A stretch of 64,000 nt of DNA from assembly GCF_023159225.1 (NCBI RefSeq), contig NC_063175.1, positions 1,618,755 to 1,682,754 of the forward strand, given 5' to 3'. Made by a program: the position numbers and the translations under genes. Position 1 is the first letter of the stretch; each line of letters begins with the position of its first letter. Below, in pieces: positions 1-11,173 of this stretch. Under the pieces are notes generated by a model. The model saw nothing but the letters and a program-made list of their open reading frames with translations, did no database searches and was not told the DNA's origin. Source of the stretch: Perognathus longimembris pacificus. Taxonomy: Eukaryota > Chordata > Mammalia > Rodentia > Heteromyidae.

Positions 1-882
1 CATCCATAGAATTTGATATCATCAGGGACTATGGAACCAATCCTCTTTGGATTCCAAGGACAATTTTATGTGCTCTACTGAACTGCAGAAAAGATTCTTC
101 CAGGTAGGCCCTGTGGGCCAAATGCCCATCAAGGGAGGACTGAGGCTTATCTTCTGAGGCCTCTACACAAGGGATAGAGTGATGGCAGCTCAAGTCTCAG
201 CCTGCCATCTATCTTGCCACCTCTGGCAGAATACAGACTCTCCTGAATCTGAACACCACTATTGCCATTTGAGACAGCTATCTCAGCAATGACTTATGAA
301 GACAGATGACCTTCATATGACCCTGGAGAAAGAGGCATCCCCCCACCAAGCTGGAGGATGGGGCCAGAGCCAGAAATAGGGTTTATTTATTAAAACTGGG
401 ATTATTGTGCACACCTGAGTCAGTAGACAGAGATTAATGCTCGCTCTAACCACATTTCCTGGGGCCAAACATCTTAGATCATTATATGATCATGAGGAGC
501 CATAGTTTTATTTAATTGTATTTGTTCATTTACTATAATTTAATCATATTTCCTATGAGCATACATTTAAATAATTATTCAGCTAAAACAATGTTTTTAG
601 AGTTAGCCTGGCAAAGGGGGCTTGGAATCAGAAGTCCCGGGTGATATATGAAGCATGTGGCCTGGATTTGAATTTCATTATGACTCAGCAGACATGATTG
701 TATTTAATGGTGGGTGGAGTAATGTGTAGTAAAATATTTTTTAAAATTATGAACTTAGTACAAAATGCTACTGTCATCCATTCATAGGACAGGGGGTCCC
801 AAATTTTACAAGAGGTCTGTACAGTTACACTTCGAATATTTGCATAAAAGCATATGAGATTTTAGCCCCTATATGAAGTTTA
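1..882. other. Unique AT-rich sequence, nothing recognised
   Basis: No long ORF, splice-bounded exon, RNA gene or recognisable repeat is visible. Short poly(A/T) runs only. Confidence 0.5.
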
Positions 883-1088
883 TTTTTTATGCCAGTACTG
901 GAACTTGTGCTCAGGTTCTTAGCTTGGCTCTCTCTGCTCAAGGCCAGTGCACTTTAACCTTTCTTCTGGATAATGGGAGATAAGAGTCTCATGGATTTGT
1001 CTGCCCAGATTAGGATATGAACCTTAATCCTCAGATCTCAGCCTCCAGAGTAGCAAGAATTATAGGCATGCGCCACCAGTACTTGGCT
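883..1088 (-). mobile_element. B1/tRNA-like composite SINE
   Basis: Read on the minus strand the copy starts with a degenerate 7SL/B1-like head (plus-strand end at about 1020-1088) and continues into the tRNA-like right arm (891-960). The antisense end shows the usual 'gccagtactgg' motif. Divergence from other copies is high, so it is an old insertion. Confidence 0.75.
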
Positions 1089-2888
1089 TATATTAGGGTC
1101 TGAGTCATCTTGAAGAAGAAAATGTAGAGGAATGCCATGGGGGACCATTCTGGCCCTGGATCTCAGGCCAAAGCCTTGGGAGACTAGGCCTTACCAGCAG
1201 GCATCCCTTTCATTAGTTTCTGGTTTCACAGGAGATCTGGTGTCATGCTGGTTGGCTAGGCTCCCATATTGGGCTGAGTGCTGTGTTCTTTTCTGGCTTA
1301 GGTGCATGTGAATTCCTATTCGAGAATTGATTCTACTAATGCAGAGCATGTGGTCAGGCAGGACAAACCAGTCCCTGGGTTGTTTCCCACTAACAGTCTC
1401 TGACATGTTCAGAGGCATTGATGCTATTTGTGAAAGTGCCTTAGAAAGCCACTGTGTTTTCAGTCCCTTCAGCCTTATGGCCCCTTGGGGGCCCACCTTG
1501 TCTGAGGGCCTCAGTCCTCAGCTCTTGGTCCACTGCAAACAGCAAAGCTGTTTCTGACAGCTCCTGGTTATGCTGAGGGGCTTGAAGTGAGCTGCTTCTC
1601 TTGTGCATTCTAGTTTTACCTTTCAGGTAATGTGCTGGGTAGGACCATGGCAGTACAGACTCCTGGCTGTGCAGTCATCCTGTTGGTATAGCTTTGCAAA
1701 AGATCCACAAATCTTATTCCAATCTTCTGAGTCCTGAGGAGGCTACTCCTCAGCTGTGTCTGTCTGAGGAAGCACTGGGAAAGACTTGCCTGTCATTGCC
1801 TTCATCCTGAATGTGTGCTTCTGGGAAATGAGAGATTTTGAGCTAACCTGGGAACTGACCTATGCATGGAAGTCCTGTGCTTTTACTCTGGTTGTTAAAT
1901 GGTGCATTAAAAAAAAAAAGACTATTGTTCAGATACTATATTGACATTTCACAGGGAGTTCCGTTCTTTTTTTTTGTTTTTTTGTTTTGATTTGGCTCCT
2001 AACCTTCGCTTTGATTCAACATACAGTATAAAACAAATGTTATTTCCCAATATTTAAGCTGCATTTCAGTAGATGACACCACAAAGCAAGGACTCCAAAA
2101 CATCTAAGACCAGATTCTTTAAGAGGGCTTTATAGGGAGCTGGCTAGTGAGAAACCTGTATTTCATGCAACAGTCCTGGCAGTGACTTATTCTAAAAGTT
2201 GGGAGCAGGGAGTTGGTTGTGTAGGGGAAAGAAAGCCAGACAGGATAGACTCACCCATGGTTCAGTTAGGTGGTGTTTTTGCAATATTTGGCTCAATGCA
2301 GATAAGAGTTGTGTCTTGATCACATAATGACTTGCAGGCTCTGAGTTTCTGTAGAACAGGTCTATCCTTAGCAGTGACTAGAAATGCTACTCACTACTTC
2401 TTCATGCTCTTGGATTGGGATTCCAGTATGCAGTACAGATGCAGGCACTTTTCAGCACTACCAGAGGAGATGTGGTTTACCTCTGCTTAAGAGTTTATTG
2501 GTCAGACTTGGTCACCTGACTCAGTCCAACCGCAAAGAGGCTAGAAGGAAGAGTCTCCTTCCAGGAGTGAGACCCTCACATTTATTTGTAACTGACAGCA
2601 ATGCAACACAGTACAAGCCATGTGGTCACAGAAGGAAGGCTCCTGCCATGAGAGGGCACTATGGCTGGCATTACTCCTGTTTTCTCTGATCAGGAACTAT
2701 GTTGCTTGTCCCTTATAGTATCACTAATGTGGGACATTCACCTTGCATTTATGATCAGCTATAAACATTTCCAAGACAGTTGCTGCCCTAAGGCTCATCT
2801 TGAGAGTGGGGATCCCCAGGAAGCAGAGATCAGTTGGTGTAACTCTTTATCTCCTGTACTAGTAAGGTTATTTCTTGGTTCTAAGACT
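1089..2888. other. Unique stretch, no gene seen
   Basis: Several short open frames occur here (1191-1496 minus, 1327-1557 plus, 2384-2689 plus, 2661-2894 plus). All are under about 100 codons, overlap on both strands and show no domain or splice context. Small A/T runs lie at 1909-1918 and 1966-1990. Nothing else is recognised. Confidence 0.5.
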
Positions 2889-3360
2889 CCTTAAAATACT
2901 TGTTTTGCTTAGACCATGTAGATGCGGAAGTGGAATTTTGAAAAGCGGCTGCAGATTGCTCTGGCTCATTTAGGAGCCATCTGGTAGAGGTCTCAGGGCC
3001 AAGGCGGACATGCTGTTTCCCCAGCCTCTGGAGCTGTCTCTAGGGAGTGAATACACACATACTAAGGCTATAAATCACTTCTCTCATTGGTGCTAAATTA
3101 ACTTTTAAACCTTCTAAGCTCCTGAACCAGCTGATAGCAGGATCTTGGGTCACAGGAAGCTGAGTCCCGGGCCTGGCATTGATTTAATATAAATTGCATT
3201 TGTTGCAAGATTTAATGCATGCATTAGTAGAGACAATGATGGCTCCTAATGTTGGCCTGTGACTGGTTGAATGAGAAGGACCTGGACACAGGTAAAGGAC
3301 AGATTCCTAGGCCCTGTCTCAGACCCCTGAATCACAATTGCTTAGAAGGATGAATAGAGT
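2889..3360. other. Repeat-free stretch with a 14-bp perfect palindrome
   Basis: This segment has no recognisable repeat, keeps some CpGs and contains an AT-rich block at about 3180-3235. A perfect palindrome (TAATGCATGCATTA) lies at 3213-3226, with further 'attgcat' and 'ttgcaag' motifs beside it, of the kind bound by POU/homeodomain or C/EBP proteins. Regulatory function is only a guess. Confidence 0.3.
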
Positions 3361-3774
3361 CTTCCTTTGAATAAACTGATCACTTCTCAGACAGGTCTGG
3401 AAGCAATATAGATGGGAGGCCACATGAGTCTGAAGATGTGCACACTGGGTTTAGTGTTGGCTCTGATGCTGAATGTGTCGTACTTGACAAGCTCTCGTTA
3501 CTCAGGTTTGTGTCCTGCACTGGCATGAGACTGCACTGACTTTTCATATATGACTTGGAGTTCCAGTGTATAAACAGATAAAAGCAGAGAGGCTCTGGTG
3601 CAAGTAGTGGTGGCATTCTGTTTTTCCAAAATGGCCCTGAAGGGTTAACAACGAAGTCTAGGGATTTCTGAGACAAAGTCTGAGCCACTTACAGAGAATG
3701 ATCATCAGAGTTCCTTTTGTTCTGGAAGCCTTTGACTTTTCAATTGTGGCCCTAAGTAGGGGAGTTAGGGTATG
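3361..3774. other. Unique stretch, no gene seen
   Basis: A 102-codon open frame on the minus strand (3380-3688) has no recognisable similarity and is probably chance. Confidence 0.45.
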
Positions 3775-3865
3775 TGTCTTTTTGTCCTTGTCTCTTTCTG
3801 TTTCTCTGTTTGTGTCTCTGTCTGGGTTATTCTGTCATCTCTCTCTCTCTCTCTCTCTCTCCTTA
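3775..3865. repeat. Pyrimidine-rich simple repeat, TCTG/TC
   Basis: Degenerate TCTGT repeats pass into a pure (TC)n run at about 3838-3861. The short plus-strand open frame through it (rich in S, L and V) is low-complexity and not a gene. Confidence 0.85.
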
Positions 3866-3874
3866 TCCTCTGTT

Positions 3875-4066
3875 TTCTTTACTAAGATTTGAACTCAGAG
3901 CCTTGCACTTGGTATGTACGCACTCTACCACTTGAAACACCTCTCCAGCCTTTTTTGTTTTAGTTTTCAGTTAAGATCTTGTGATTTTGGCCTGGGGTTT
4001 GCCTTAGACAAAGATCCTCCTAGCCATACCTTTGGTTTAGCTGGCATTACAAGTATGCCCAGCCTG
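3875..4066 (-). mobile_element. B1-dID type composite SINE
   Basis: On the plus strand the antisense ID part comes first (about 3888-3950, ending 'ctccagcc'), then a T-rich linker, then an antisense B1-like part (about 3958-4060, with 'ctggcattacaagtatgccc' at its end). This order is a B1 head fused to an ID tail on the minus strand. Diverged, hence old. Confidence 0.65.
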
Positions 4067-4650
4067 TGTCTCTCTTTGTTTCTGTCTCTGGTTCTCTGTC
4101 CCTGTTTCTGTCTGTATTGTACTTCTGTCTGTTTCATATGTATTGATTTTCTTTTTTGTTGAACTGCTAAAACTCAGGATATCTATTTCTCTGTTCTGAG
4201 GTAAAACATGGTAAAGATTTGAAGAGCGAATATCTGAAATTCATTTGCAGGTGCAAAGTTATTTTGCCTGTAAATTTATGTTTTTAAACTGATTTTCAGA
4301 CTGAGGTCAAAATTTACAGGCTTTAACATTTATTAACATAATTGACCAAGGTTCTGACAGGTTAATTAAGCACATATTAAACAAAATTTCATAGATTGTG
4401 CAAGAGCACTTCTGTTTTATTTTTATTGTGCTAACCATGCAAATATTCGCTAGACTCATTACTTCAGTTGTGGAGATCACAGGTATTTATTGTTTTAGTA
4501 TGATACCACATCAGGATGAAAGAACTCCTTTAGGAGTGAGAAGCCTTAATGAGGTTCAAAATTGTTCTGGTTTATCACAAGCCTGAATTCTACAAGATCT
4601 GAATTTAGCACATTTTATACTTTTATCACTTTAAAAATAAAGCCATGGGT
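4067..4650. other. Unique AT-rich stretch
   Basis: TCTG-rich remnants at 4068-4130, then unique sequence. No gene or repeat recognised. Confidence 0.45.
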
Positions 4651-4737
4651 AACAAGTATGACAAGACATGTACTCACTACCTTATGTAGGTAACTGTAAC
4701 CACTCTGTACCTTGACAATAAAATTAAATAAAAAAAA
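4651..4737 (+). mobile_element. L1 3' end fragment with poly(A) tail
   Basis: The segment carries the same ending as the younger L1s in this window: 'actgtaaccactctgtacc', then 'ttgacaataaa', then an A-rich tail at 4714-4737. Only about 65 bp of 3' UTR remain. No clear target-site duplication was found. Confidence 0.7.
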
Positions 4738-5190
4738 AGTCATTATTTCCAACAATGACCACTACAAAATAGCTTGTAGTTTTCTTAATATTTTGACTCA
4801 TAAATAGCATATCACATTATTTCTAGGGTGAATGCACTTGTTCCTGAGCATAAACACACAACATTTGAAAACATGGCAGGAATTAAAGTTTAGAAACTTT
4901 ATGCTAAGGCATACTATCAGCTATCCAGTCAAGAATCAAATCTTATCAAGTGCCATCTAGTTTATCATAATATGAACTTTCATATTCATTTTAAGTGGAG
5001 TGTTATAAAGGTATAATTTGTAGTCTGAACTGTTATGTAAGAATTTATATAGTTATTCACTGAACATCTGAACATTTTAAATAACGTATGTCTATGGATA
5101 TATAAAGTAATGTCTAAAGATATCGTTACATAATTAATATATATGTATGTATGAAGTAGATTATACATCTGTCTTTGCCTGTGTGTCTGT
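4738..5190. other. Unique AT-rich stretch
   Basis: Very AT-rich with ATGT/TATA runs at 5095-5165. No repeat or gene recognised. The short minus ORF at 4986-5168 is compositional. Confidence 0.45.
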
Positions 5191-5194
5191 TTTT

Positions 5195-5403
5195 ATTTTT
5201 GTGGTCCTGGGGATGAAACTCAGGGTTTTGCGCTTTCTAGGCAAATGCTCTACCACTTAAGCCGCACTCTTAGTCCTTTTACTTTTTAGTTTGTTTTTCA
5301 GCTAGTGTCACATGCTTTTGTCCATGCTGGTATTACTGCATGTTCCTCCTATTTCTGCCTCCCAAGTAGTTGGGATTGTAGGCCTGTGCCACCATATCCA
5401 GTT
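5195..5403 (-). mobile_element. B1-dID type composite SINE
   Basis: An antisense ID unit (5200-5272, with 'gctctaccacttaagcc' from its A-box side) is followed by a T-rich linker and an antisense B1 unit (5285-5400) ending in the 7SL-like 'gggattgtaggcctgtgcc'. Confidence 0.8.
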
Positions 5404-5672
5404 TAGATTCTTTACCCTGAAGATCTTAAAATCTGGAGGTACCTATGGAAGCAGGCAGAAAATGACTGAGAATACTCCATGTTAATATAAAATGAATAGG
5501 CCCCATAGAGAGACCTGAGGGGATCAGGAGAGGAAATGACTTGCAAATGATGAATTAGAGTCTGTGCTGATACTGTCCAAAGCAGGAAGAGATATCCTGG
5601 AGAGAGTTTATGGGTAGATGCATTGTTTGAGAAATGTCTGAGAGGGAAGACATGTAATCTTGAAAGGAGTAC
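5404..5672. other. Unique spacer
   Basis: Unique sequence between two SINEs. No feature seen. Confidence 0.4.
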
Positions 5673-5920
5673 ATTTTTTTTAATAGTTGGTGGGGTTTAA
5701 ACTCAGGGCTTGGGTGCTGTCTTTGAGCTTTTATGGTTAAGGCTAGTGCTCTGCCACTTTGAACAATAGCTCCATGTCCAGCTTTTAGGTGGTTAGTTAG
5801 AAATAAGAGTCTCAAGGACTTTTCTGCCTTGGCTAGCTTTGAACTTTGACTCTCAGATCTGAGCCTCCTGAGTAGCTAGGAGGATTATAGGTGTAAGCCA
5901 TCAGTACCTAGGCTTGGTAT
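5673..5920 (-). mobile_element. B1/tRNA-like composite SINE
   Basis: Antisense tRNA-like right arm at 5690-5775, linker, then antisense B1-like head at 5800-5917 ('ctcctgagtagctagg'). Poly(T) at 5673-5680 is its A-tail seen from the plus strand. Confidence 0.85.
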
Positions 5921-6015
5921 ACTTTTTTTTTTTTTTTAAGGGAAAACCTAAGAAACGAACAGAAAACTGGAAAGACCCTGAAGAATAATCTAGAATGTCC
6001 AACACAGTCTCATAT

Positions 6016-6238
6016 AAGAATTACTTTTCTTGCTGCATGCTGGTGACTTGTACCTGTAAGCTTTGATATGGAAGATTATGGTTCAGGGCCCTCCTGGCAA
6101 GAAAATCTTTGCCATACTTTAAAATAACCAACAGAAATCAGGGTTGGAGGTATGACATAAGTGATAGACGTCCAGCCAAGCAAGTGCAAGGTCCTGAGTT
6201 CAAACCAAAGTACAAAGGGAAAAAAAAGAATTACTTTT

Positions 6239-6240
<2 letters not shown>
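6016..6240 (+). mobile_element. B1-dID SINE with perfect 15-bp target duplication
   Basis: The element body is 6031-6225: a diverged B1 head (6031-6130), then an ID-like unit (6140-6215) with the B-box-like 'gagttcaaacc', then an A-rich tail (6219-6226). It is bracketed by the direct repeat 'aagaattacttttct' at 6016-6030 and 6226-6240. The second copy of that repeat was then used as the landing site of the next SINE. Confidence 0.85.
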
Positions 6241-6293
<53 letters not shown>

Positions 6294-6491
6294 CAAGTCT
6301 TGGGGCTTGAACTCAAGGCCTGAGCACTGTCCCTGGCTTCTTTTTGCTCAAGGCTAACACTCTACCACTTGAGCCACAGTGCCACTTCTGGCCTTTTCAA
6401 TATATGTGGTGCTGAGGAATTGAACCCAGGGCTTCATGTATACAAGGCAAGCAACTCTACCATTAGGCCATATTCCCAGCCCCTCTCATTA
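6238..6491 (-). mobile_element. Dimeric IDL-Geo type SINE
   Basis: On the plus strand the antisense right arm starts at about 6292 and the antisense ID-like left half ends at 6483 ('cccagcccc'). The tail side is an expanded (ATT)n run. The 8-bp repeat 'tctcatta' at 6238-6245 and 6484-6491 marks the insertion. Confidence 0.9.
6241..6291. repeat. (ATT)n microsatellite
   Basis: About 16 uninterrupted ATT units. It sits exactly where the A-tail of the minus-strand SINE should be, so it grew from that tail. Confidence 0.95.
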
Positions 6492-7285
6492 AATTTTTTT
6501 TATCAGGTTTTTAACTTATTAGATATTTGGGCTGTTATAATTTACATTTTGGTATGCCTGAAAAATCTCTTAAATCTATCTTCTGGTTTGAGTGAGAGAA
6601 AATGAAGAAAATAGTCCATATACAAGTTTACATAGAAAGCTAAAACATCACAACTGTCCCTTTCTGTTGACAATACAATACAAATGACTATTTGGGAAGC
6701 TTGTTTTGCTCCAAATAGGTAACATCCTGCAATTCGGCCTCTTGTATTCTATTAATTGAACTGCTGGCATGGTTATGTTTTGAAACCCATTCTAGCACTT
6801 TTAGAGTCACCAGATGAAAATCTCTAAGACCAGCTCAACCTAGGAGATAATCAATTTTTCATGCTCATTATCATTTAGATGAGCCACTTATAAGGGGATG
6901 GTTGCAGCATGATGCTTTTTAATGCTGAGTAACAACTTCCTTTTCCAGGAGAAGAGAAGAAAGACTTCTTTGTACCATGTTCAAATGTTAAGAGCTTACA
7001 TTTCAGCGGCAAGAGGAAGTCAGAAAAAAATTTGTAAAAAGAAAACGAGAGTCAGAGAAGTGATAAAAATGTATTGCAAGAAAACTTTCCATTGTTGTCA
7101 GCATTTTTGTAGTTGCTTCACCTTGCTTTGTCTGGAATCCTTCTGACTTAACCTGAAGGAGAAAGATAAGTACTCAAATTTAGGTATTCATTTTTCTTAA
7201 TATCTTGACACCATTTTGGAGCCATTTTAATACTTCATATTGTGGAGGAAATGACACCTTATACCTCTCTTAAAAATTAAAATGT
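6492..7285. other. Repeat-free stretch
   Basis: No repeat is recognised. A possible AP-1/MARE-like 'tgctgagtaa' lies at 6922-6931, and there are several AT-rich homeodomain-like sites. The small plus ORF at 6922-7146 (74 codons) has no recognisable similarity. Confidence 0.4.
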
Positions 7286-7493
7286 GGGGCTGGGAATATG
7301 GCCTAGTGATAGAGTGCTTGCCTCGTATATATGAAGCCCTGGGTTTGATTCCTCAGCACTACATATATGGAAAAAGCCAGAAGTGACACTATACCTCAAA
7401 TGGTAGAGTGCTAGCGTTAAGCAAAAAGAAGCCAGGGACAGTGCTCAGGCCCTGAGTTCAAGCCCCAGGACTGGCAAAATATATATATAAAAA
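7286..7493 (+). mobile_element. Dimeric IDL-Geo type SINE (the only plus-strand copy)
   Basis: The left half has an A-box-like 'tggcctagtgatagag' (7294-7309) and a B-box-like 'gggtttgattcct' (about 7341-7353). The right half has 'tcaaatggtagag' (about 7398-7410) and 'gagttcaagcccc' (7454-7466). It ends in a TA-rich tail at 7476-7493. The two halves each resemble a tRNA promoter module. Confidence 0.9.
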
Positions 7494-7494
7494 G

Positions 7495-7744
7495 CGGAGC
7501 ACCAATGGCTCATGCCTATAATCCTAGCTACTCAAGATTCTGAGATCTGAGGATCATAGTTACCAGCCAGCCCAAGCAGGAAAGTCCCTGAGACTCATCT
7601 TTAATCATCAAAAAGTTGCAAGAACTGTGGCTCAAGTGGTAGAGCACTTAGCTTGAGCGGGAAAGTTAAGAGACTCCATGCACACTGGCCCTGAGTTCAA
7701 GCCCTAGTACTTGCACTAACAAATAAATACAAAACAAATATTTA
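7495..7744 (+). mobile_element. B1/tRNA-like composite SINE
   Basis: A 7SL-like head ('ggctcatgcctataatcc', 7508-7525) is followed by a linker and the same tRNA-like right arm as the IDL-Geo copy upstream ('gtggctcaagtggtagag' near 7627, 'gagttcaagccc' near 7692). It ends in an A-rich tail (7715-7744). It abuts the preceding SINE head to tail. Confidence 0.9.
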
Positions 7745-8425
7745 AGAAAGGTGTTAATGGATCCATCCCTTAAGAATAGCAATTATGAAGCTCATCACAG
7801 GATATGCTTTATTCTTAAAAAAAAATAGCTCTAGCCTTTGGCTCCTGCTATCAGGCTTACAAGCTCCAATTCCTACTGCCTTTCTTCCTGTGAACTCATA
7901 CTGTCCCTTCTCCCATGGGACGACCTGTCTTTGAGTGTGCTGTGTGGTTTTACAACACACACACTGACATCAGAGGTAAATGCCCAGGGGGAGGAAGATA
8001 AAGCAGAAGGAATGACTATTTAGACATGTGAGGACTGAAATGGGGGGATATCAAGAAATACTATCACCTTCCTCCAATAGCAAATTGCATTAAAAAAGAA
8101 AAAAAAAAAAGTACAGAGTAGTCTCACCAGAAAAGCTTTGGCAGTGCAAAGTGTGATTTCTAAGATCGTGCATAGCACCAGAGCAGCTCCAACAAAGGTG
8201 CCCAGCTTCGGTCTCAGCCATCGCTCATTAGAAAGACAATGCAAACCAGCTGTCCCCTGGTGTTTGGAGAAGGAAGATCCAATTAACTGGCCTTCCTCCA
8301 CCTGGTTCCAAATTTAGCTTTCTGCTTAGAAGCCTGAAAGAGCAGCCAGTATGCATGAATTGTAGTCATTAAATGCAAGCCAGGGGGCAAGGGGAGATGA
8401 GAAGGAAGAAGGAGCATTCTTAGAA
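7745..8425. other. Unique stretch, no gene seen
   Basis: A-runs at 7818-7827 and 8092-8110. Repeat-free, with moderate CpG retention at 8160-8230. The short ORFs on both strands are shadows of each other. Confidence 0.4.
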
Positions 8426-8475
8426 ATCTCTCTCTCTCTCTCTCTCTCTCTCTGCGTGTGTGTGTATGTGTATGG
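8426..8475. repeat. (TC)n-(TG)n compound microsatellite
   Basis: A pure (TC)n run (8428-8452) passes into a (TG)n run (8453-8474). Confidence 0.95.
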
Positions 8476-9534
8476 CAAGTGGGGAGGGTTGGTTGCAAGC
8501 TCTTCTAGAGCTTGGGCATCTAAAAAGGTATTAGTTTAGTAAGATACTGACCTTTTAACTGTTCCTTACTGTAAATGGGCCAATGTGAAGGGCATAAATC
8601 CACTGTTTCTCTAAGTGTAAATACAGAACCTAATTGGGATGTATCAATTTGAATTTTACTCTTTAGTAATAGTGACATTTAAAATATGATCCATTCAGCT
8701 ATATTGTAATTAACTCTATACCTGTATTGGACTATTCAGATTTCTTAAGAACTCCTCATTACTCAGGCTTTCTGTTGTGGATTTTTCCAAAGTTTCATTA
8801 GGAAGTCAAATCAAAGCAATGACTCGAGCCCTTTAGTCATCATTATTACATTTTTAAGAGTCAAACACATAATTGGTATCTGACCATTTATGCTCAGGGA
8901 TAAAACATCTAATGATATGGCTTGCGGAAATATTATAGGCTTTGTGTATTTCTGAAGTAATACCACATCCTCAATAGAGCCATCAATAAAACGATCATTT
9001 CTTAGCATTGAAGACTGAAAAATCTGTTGTATTACACTTTCCAATCTCTTCAAATCACATTTAAAAAATCCATTTTGTTGCAAGATGACCAATCTCATCT
9101 GATTTATAAGCTGTGGCCTCAGAGGAAATATGGAAGGCTTGGAGTTGAAGCCAGCGGACAAATGTGCCAGCAGGAAGCAGACACTTCCTGCATTTTGAGC
9201 AGTTTCCAGGACATGCTTTACAATGTGTCCGTTGACAATTTTGAAGTCGTGTAGCAAAGAATCATTTATTTGGCATGCTGATGTCTATTCTGTTAAAGGT
9301 TTATATGTGAAATTTCTATGCATCTACCTATACTTTTTATCTGACCAAGAGCACATTTTGTAGACACCTCCTTTTCTACCATTTCCAATTTTGACCTAAT
9401 TTTGTGAATTTTTCTTCTTACCAGTCAGATGCCCCTAAAATTACCCCATCTAAGAATAGCTTTTAGAATCAATGGCTTATTAAGAGGAAAAAATGGCTTT
9501 TGGCCTCTACCTCTCCTTAAAATATGCAATACAG
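8476..9534. other. Repeat-free stretch with an unrecognised 148-codon open frame
   Basis: The longest open frame is on the minus strand, 8811-9257, but it opens at a TTG rather than an ATG, and I recognise no family or domain in it. It has no splice or promoter context. I treat it as probably chance, while noting that the segment is free of repeats. Confidence 0.35.
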
Positions 9535-9775
9535 ACTGGGTGCTGGTGCCTCACACCTGTAATTCTCGCTACTCAGGAGGTAGAGATCTGAGGCTTGAGA
9601 TTTGAAGCCAGTTCAGGTAGAAAAATTCCTAAGACTTATCTCTAACTCCCAAAGAAGCTGGAAGAGGAGCTGTGGCTCAAGTAGTAGAGTGCCACCTTGA
9701 GCTAGGAAGCTCAGGCCCTCAGTTCAAGCCTCAGGACCACCCCCCCTCACCCCGCCCCTTGGACAAGCAAATTCA
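9535..9775 (+). mobile_element. B1/tRNA-like composite SINE
   Basis: Head with 'cctcacacctgtaattc' (9548-9564); right arm with 'gctgtggctcaagtagtag' and 'cagttcaagcc'. The tail is an unusual C-rich stretch (9737-9760) instead of a clean A-run. Confidence 0.85.
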
Positions 9776-10275
9776 AAATTGCAATATATTTTATTAAAAA
9801 AATCAGGAGTCCTCTGATGGAATGCAATGTATGTAGCCTATGATGATAAGGCAGGATTCTGATGTCCTCTAGTCAATGCTTTTACTCACTTGAAGGCTAT
9901 GCACCTTCATCCTTACAATTTCAGTTAGGTTGTTATATCCTACCCATGGTTCCAAACAAATACAGGATGAATTGATCTTGGGGTTTTAAAGCCTTAAATA
10001 AAAAAGTGGATAAAGGAACTAAAGCTCCCCAAACAGCTGTCCCAGTATTAAGTGTTTGAAAACTGTTCTTTTTGGAGAAGTTGTTTATTTGCCATTGTGA
10101 ATTGATTGGCTAATACTTGATTTGAGTGCCTCTCATCAATAGCTTAAATATTTGTTGGTAATACTCAAATCCTATTTCCCTCTCCATCTGTGTCACTTAA
10201 CTCTCTAGATCCTGAAGATCTTCTGTTCATCTTACTCAGTCACTTGAGAATTTATCTGAAAGTTGTTCTTCTCTT
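9776..10275. other. Unique AT-rich stretch
   Basis: No repeat or gene recognised. Confidence 0.4.
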
Positions 10276-10484
10276 TTCCTCAGTCCTTTGGCCCTGATTT
10301 TATTTTATTATAATGATTAGTGTGTACACATGGTAATAGTTAATAGGTTTCATTGTCACATTTCTACAGGATGGGAGACTTGACAAAAGTCACCCTTTCC
10401 ACTACCCAAATTACCCATCTGCTTTCCCCTTTCCTTGTCCATCGTATCTTTCCTAGTAGCATCTTCTTTACTTCATCTTTAGTT
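10276..10484 (-). mobile_element. Probable L1 3' UTR fragment (older)
   Basis: The plus strand resembles the complement of the lineage's L1 3' end: T-rich start, 'tgtgtacacatggtaatag', then a pyrimidine-rich C/T stretch at 10395-10450 where younger copies have the polypurine tract. Diverged and without clear ends. Confidence 0.4.
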
Positions 10485-10493
10485 TGGTCCTGA

Positions 10494-10528
<35 letters not shown>

Positions 10529-10749
10529 GTGTCTCTCTCTGTCTCTCTTTCCAGTCCTGGGGCTTGAACTCAGGGCCTGAGCACTGTCCTTGGCTTCCTT
10601 TTGCTCAAGGCTAGCACTCTACCACTTGAGCCACAGTGCCACTTCTGGCTTTTTCTATATATGTGGTGCTGAGGAATCGAACCCAGGGCTTCATTCATGG
10701 GAGGAAAGCACTTTACTACTAGGCCATATTCCCAGCCCCTGGTCCTGAT
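10485..10749 (-). mobile_element. Dimeric IDL-Geo type SINE with target duplication
   Basis: Body about 10551-10739 on the minus strand. The target duplication 'tggtcctgat' lies at 10485-10494 and 10740-10749. Between the first repeat and the body is a (CTCTGT)n tract (10495-10550), which is the expanded tail. Confidence 0.93.
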
Positions 10750-10813
10750 TTCTATGGAGCTAACTCTTCAAAGACCATGGTTTACATTGTATTCTTGATG
10801 TCTTTTCTCTGTA

Positions 10814-11151
10814 TGTGATGGGAACAAGGAAATGTTTGCGATCAGGCATCAGTCACCCCACTGGGGACTTTCCTTATCACAGTGTAATCTACGTTTTAGT
10901 CCCCTGTAACTGGCCAGTCCCAGACAGATGAATCAGCCACAGCCCCTGCTTTCTTCAGCAGCCTCCCCCTTCCCCTTTGTTTATCCTCTTAAAACTCCAG
11001 GCATTTTAAGTTTTTCTCCCAGCCCCTCTCTCTGGACCATGGCCAATGTGGAGAGACCCTCTCAGGTTTTCTCTAACCAAGCTGCTGTTGTGAAGGTCAC
11101 TTCTATCACCCACTCTCACTGTTTGCTCTCATTATGAGCAACTTTTTTACA
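10814..11151 (+). mobile_element. ERV LTR, copy 1 of a tandem pair
   Basis: Begins 'tgtgatgggaacaagga' and ends 'ttaca', just ahead of a primer-binding-like site. It is homologous along its length to 13063-13418; both share 'ctgtaact', 'gagtcccagacaga' or a close variant, and the end 'cactctcactgtttgct' or its variant. About 338 bp. Old, with CpG decay. Confidence 0.7.
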
Positions 11152-11155
11152 TTTA

Positions 11156-11173
11156 TGGTGCTGAAACTTAAGA
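11156..11173 (+). other. Primer-binding-site-like sequence (tRNA-Phe type), copy 1
   Basis: Starts 'tggtgctgaaac', four bases after the LTR end. It matches the complement of the tRNA-Phe 3' end at 13 of 18 positions by eye, and every mismatch is a transition in the CpG-rich part. This is the expected place for a retroviral primer-binding site. Confidence 0.6.

Noticed and set aside
7294..7466. tRNA-like A and B boxes as a functional tRNA gene
   Set aside because: They belong to the dimeric SINE; the stems needed for a tRNA cloverleaf are absent and the same unit occurs many times.
8811..9257. 148-codon minus frame as a possible gene
   Set aside because: Opens at TTG, no recognisable family, no promoter or splice context; a 75-codon frame overlaps on the other strand.
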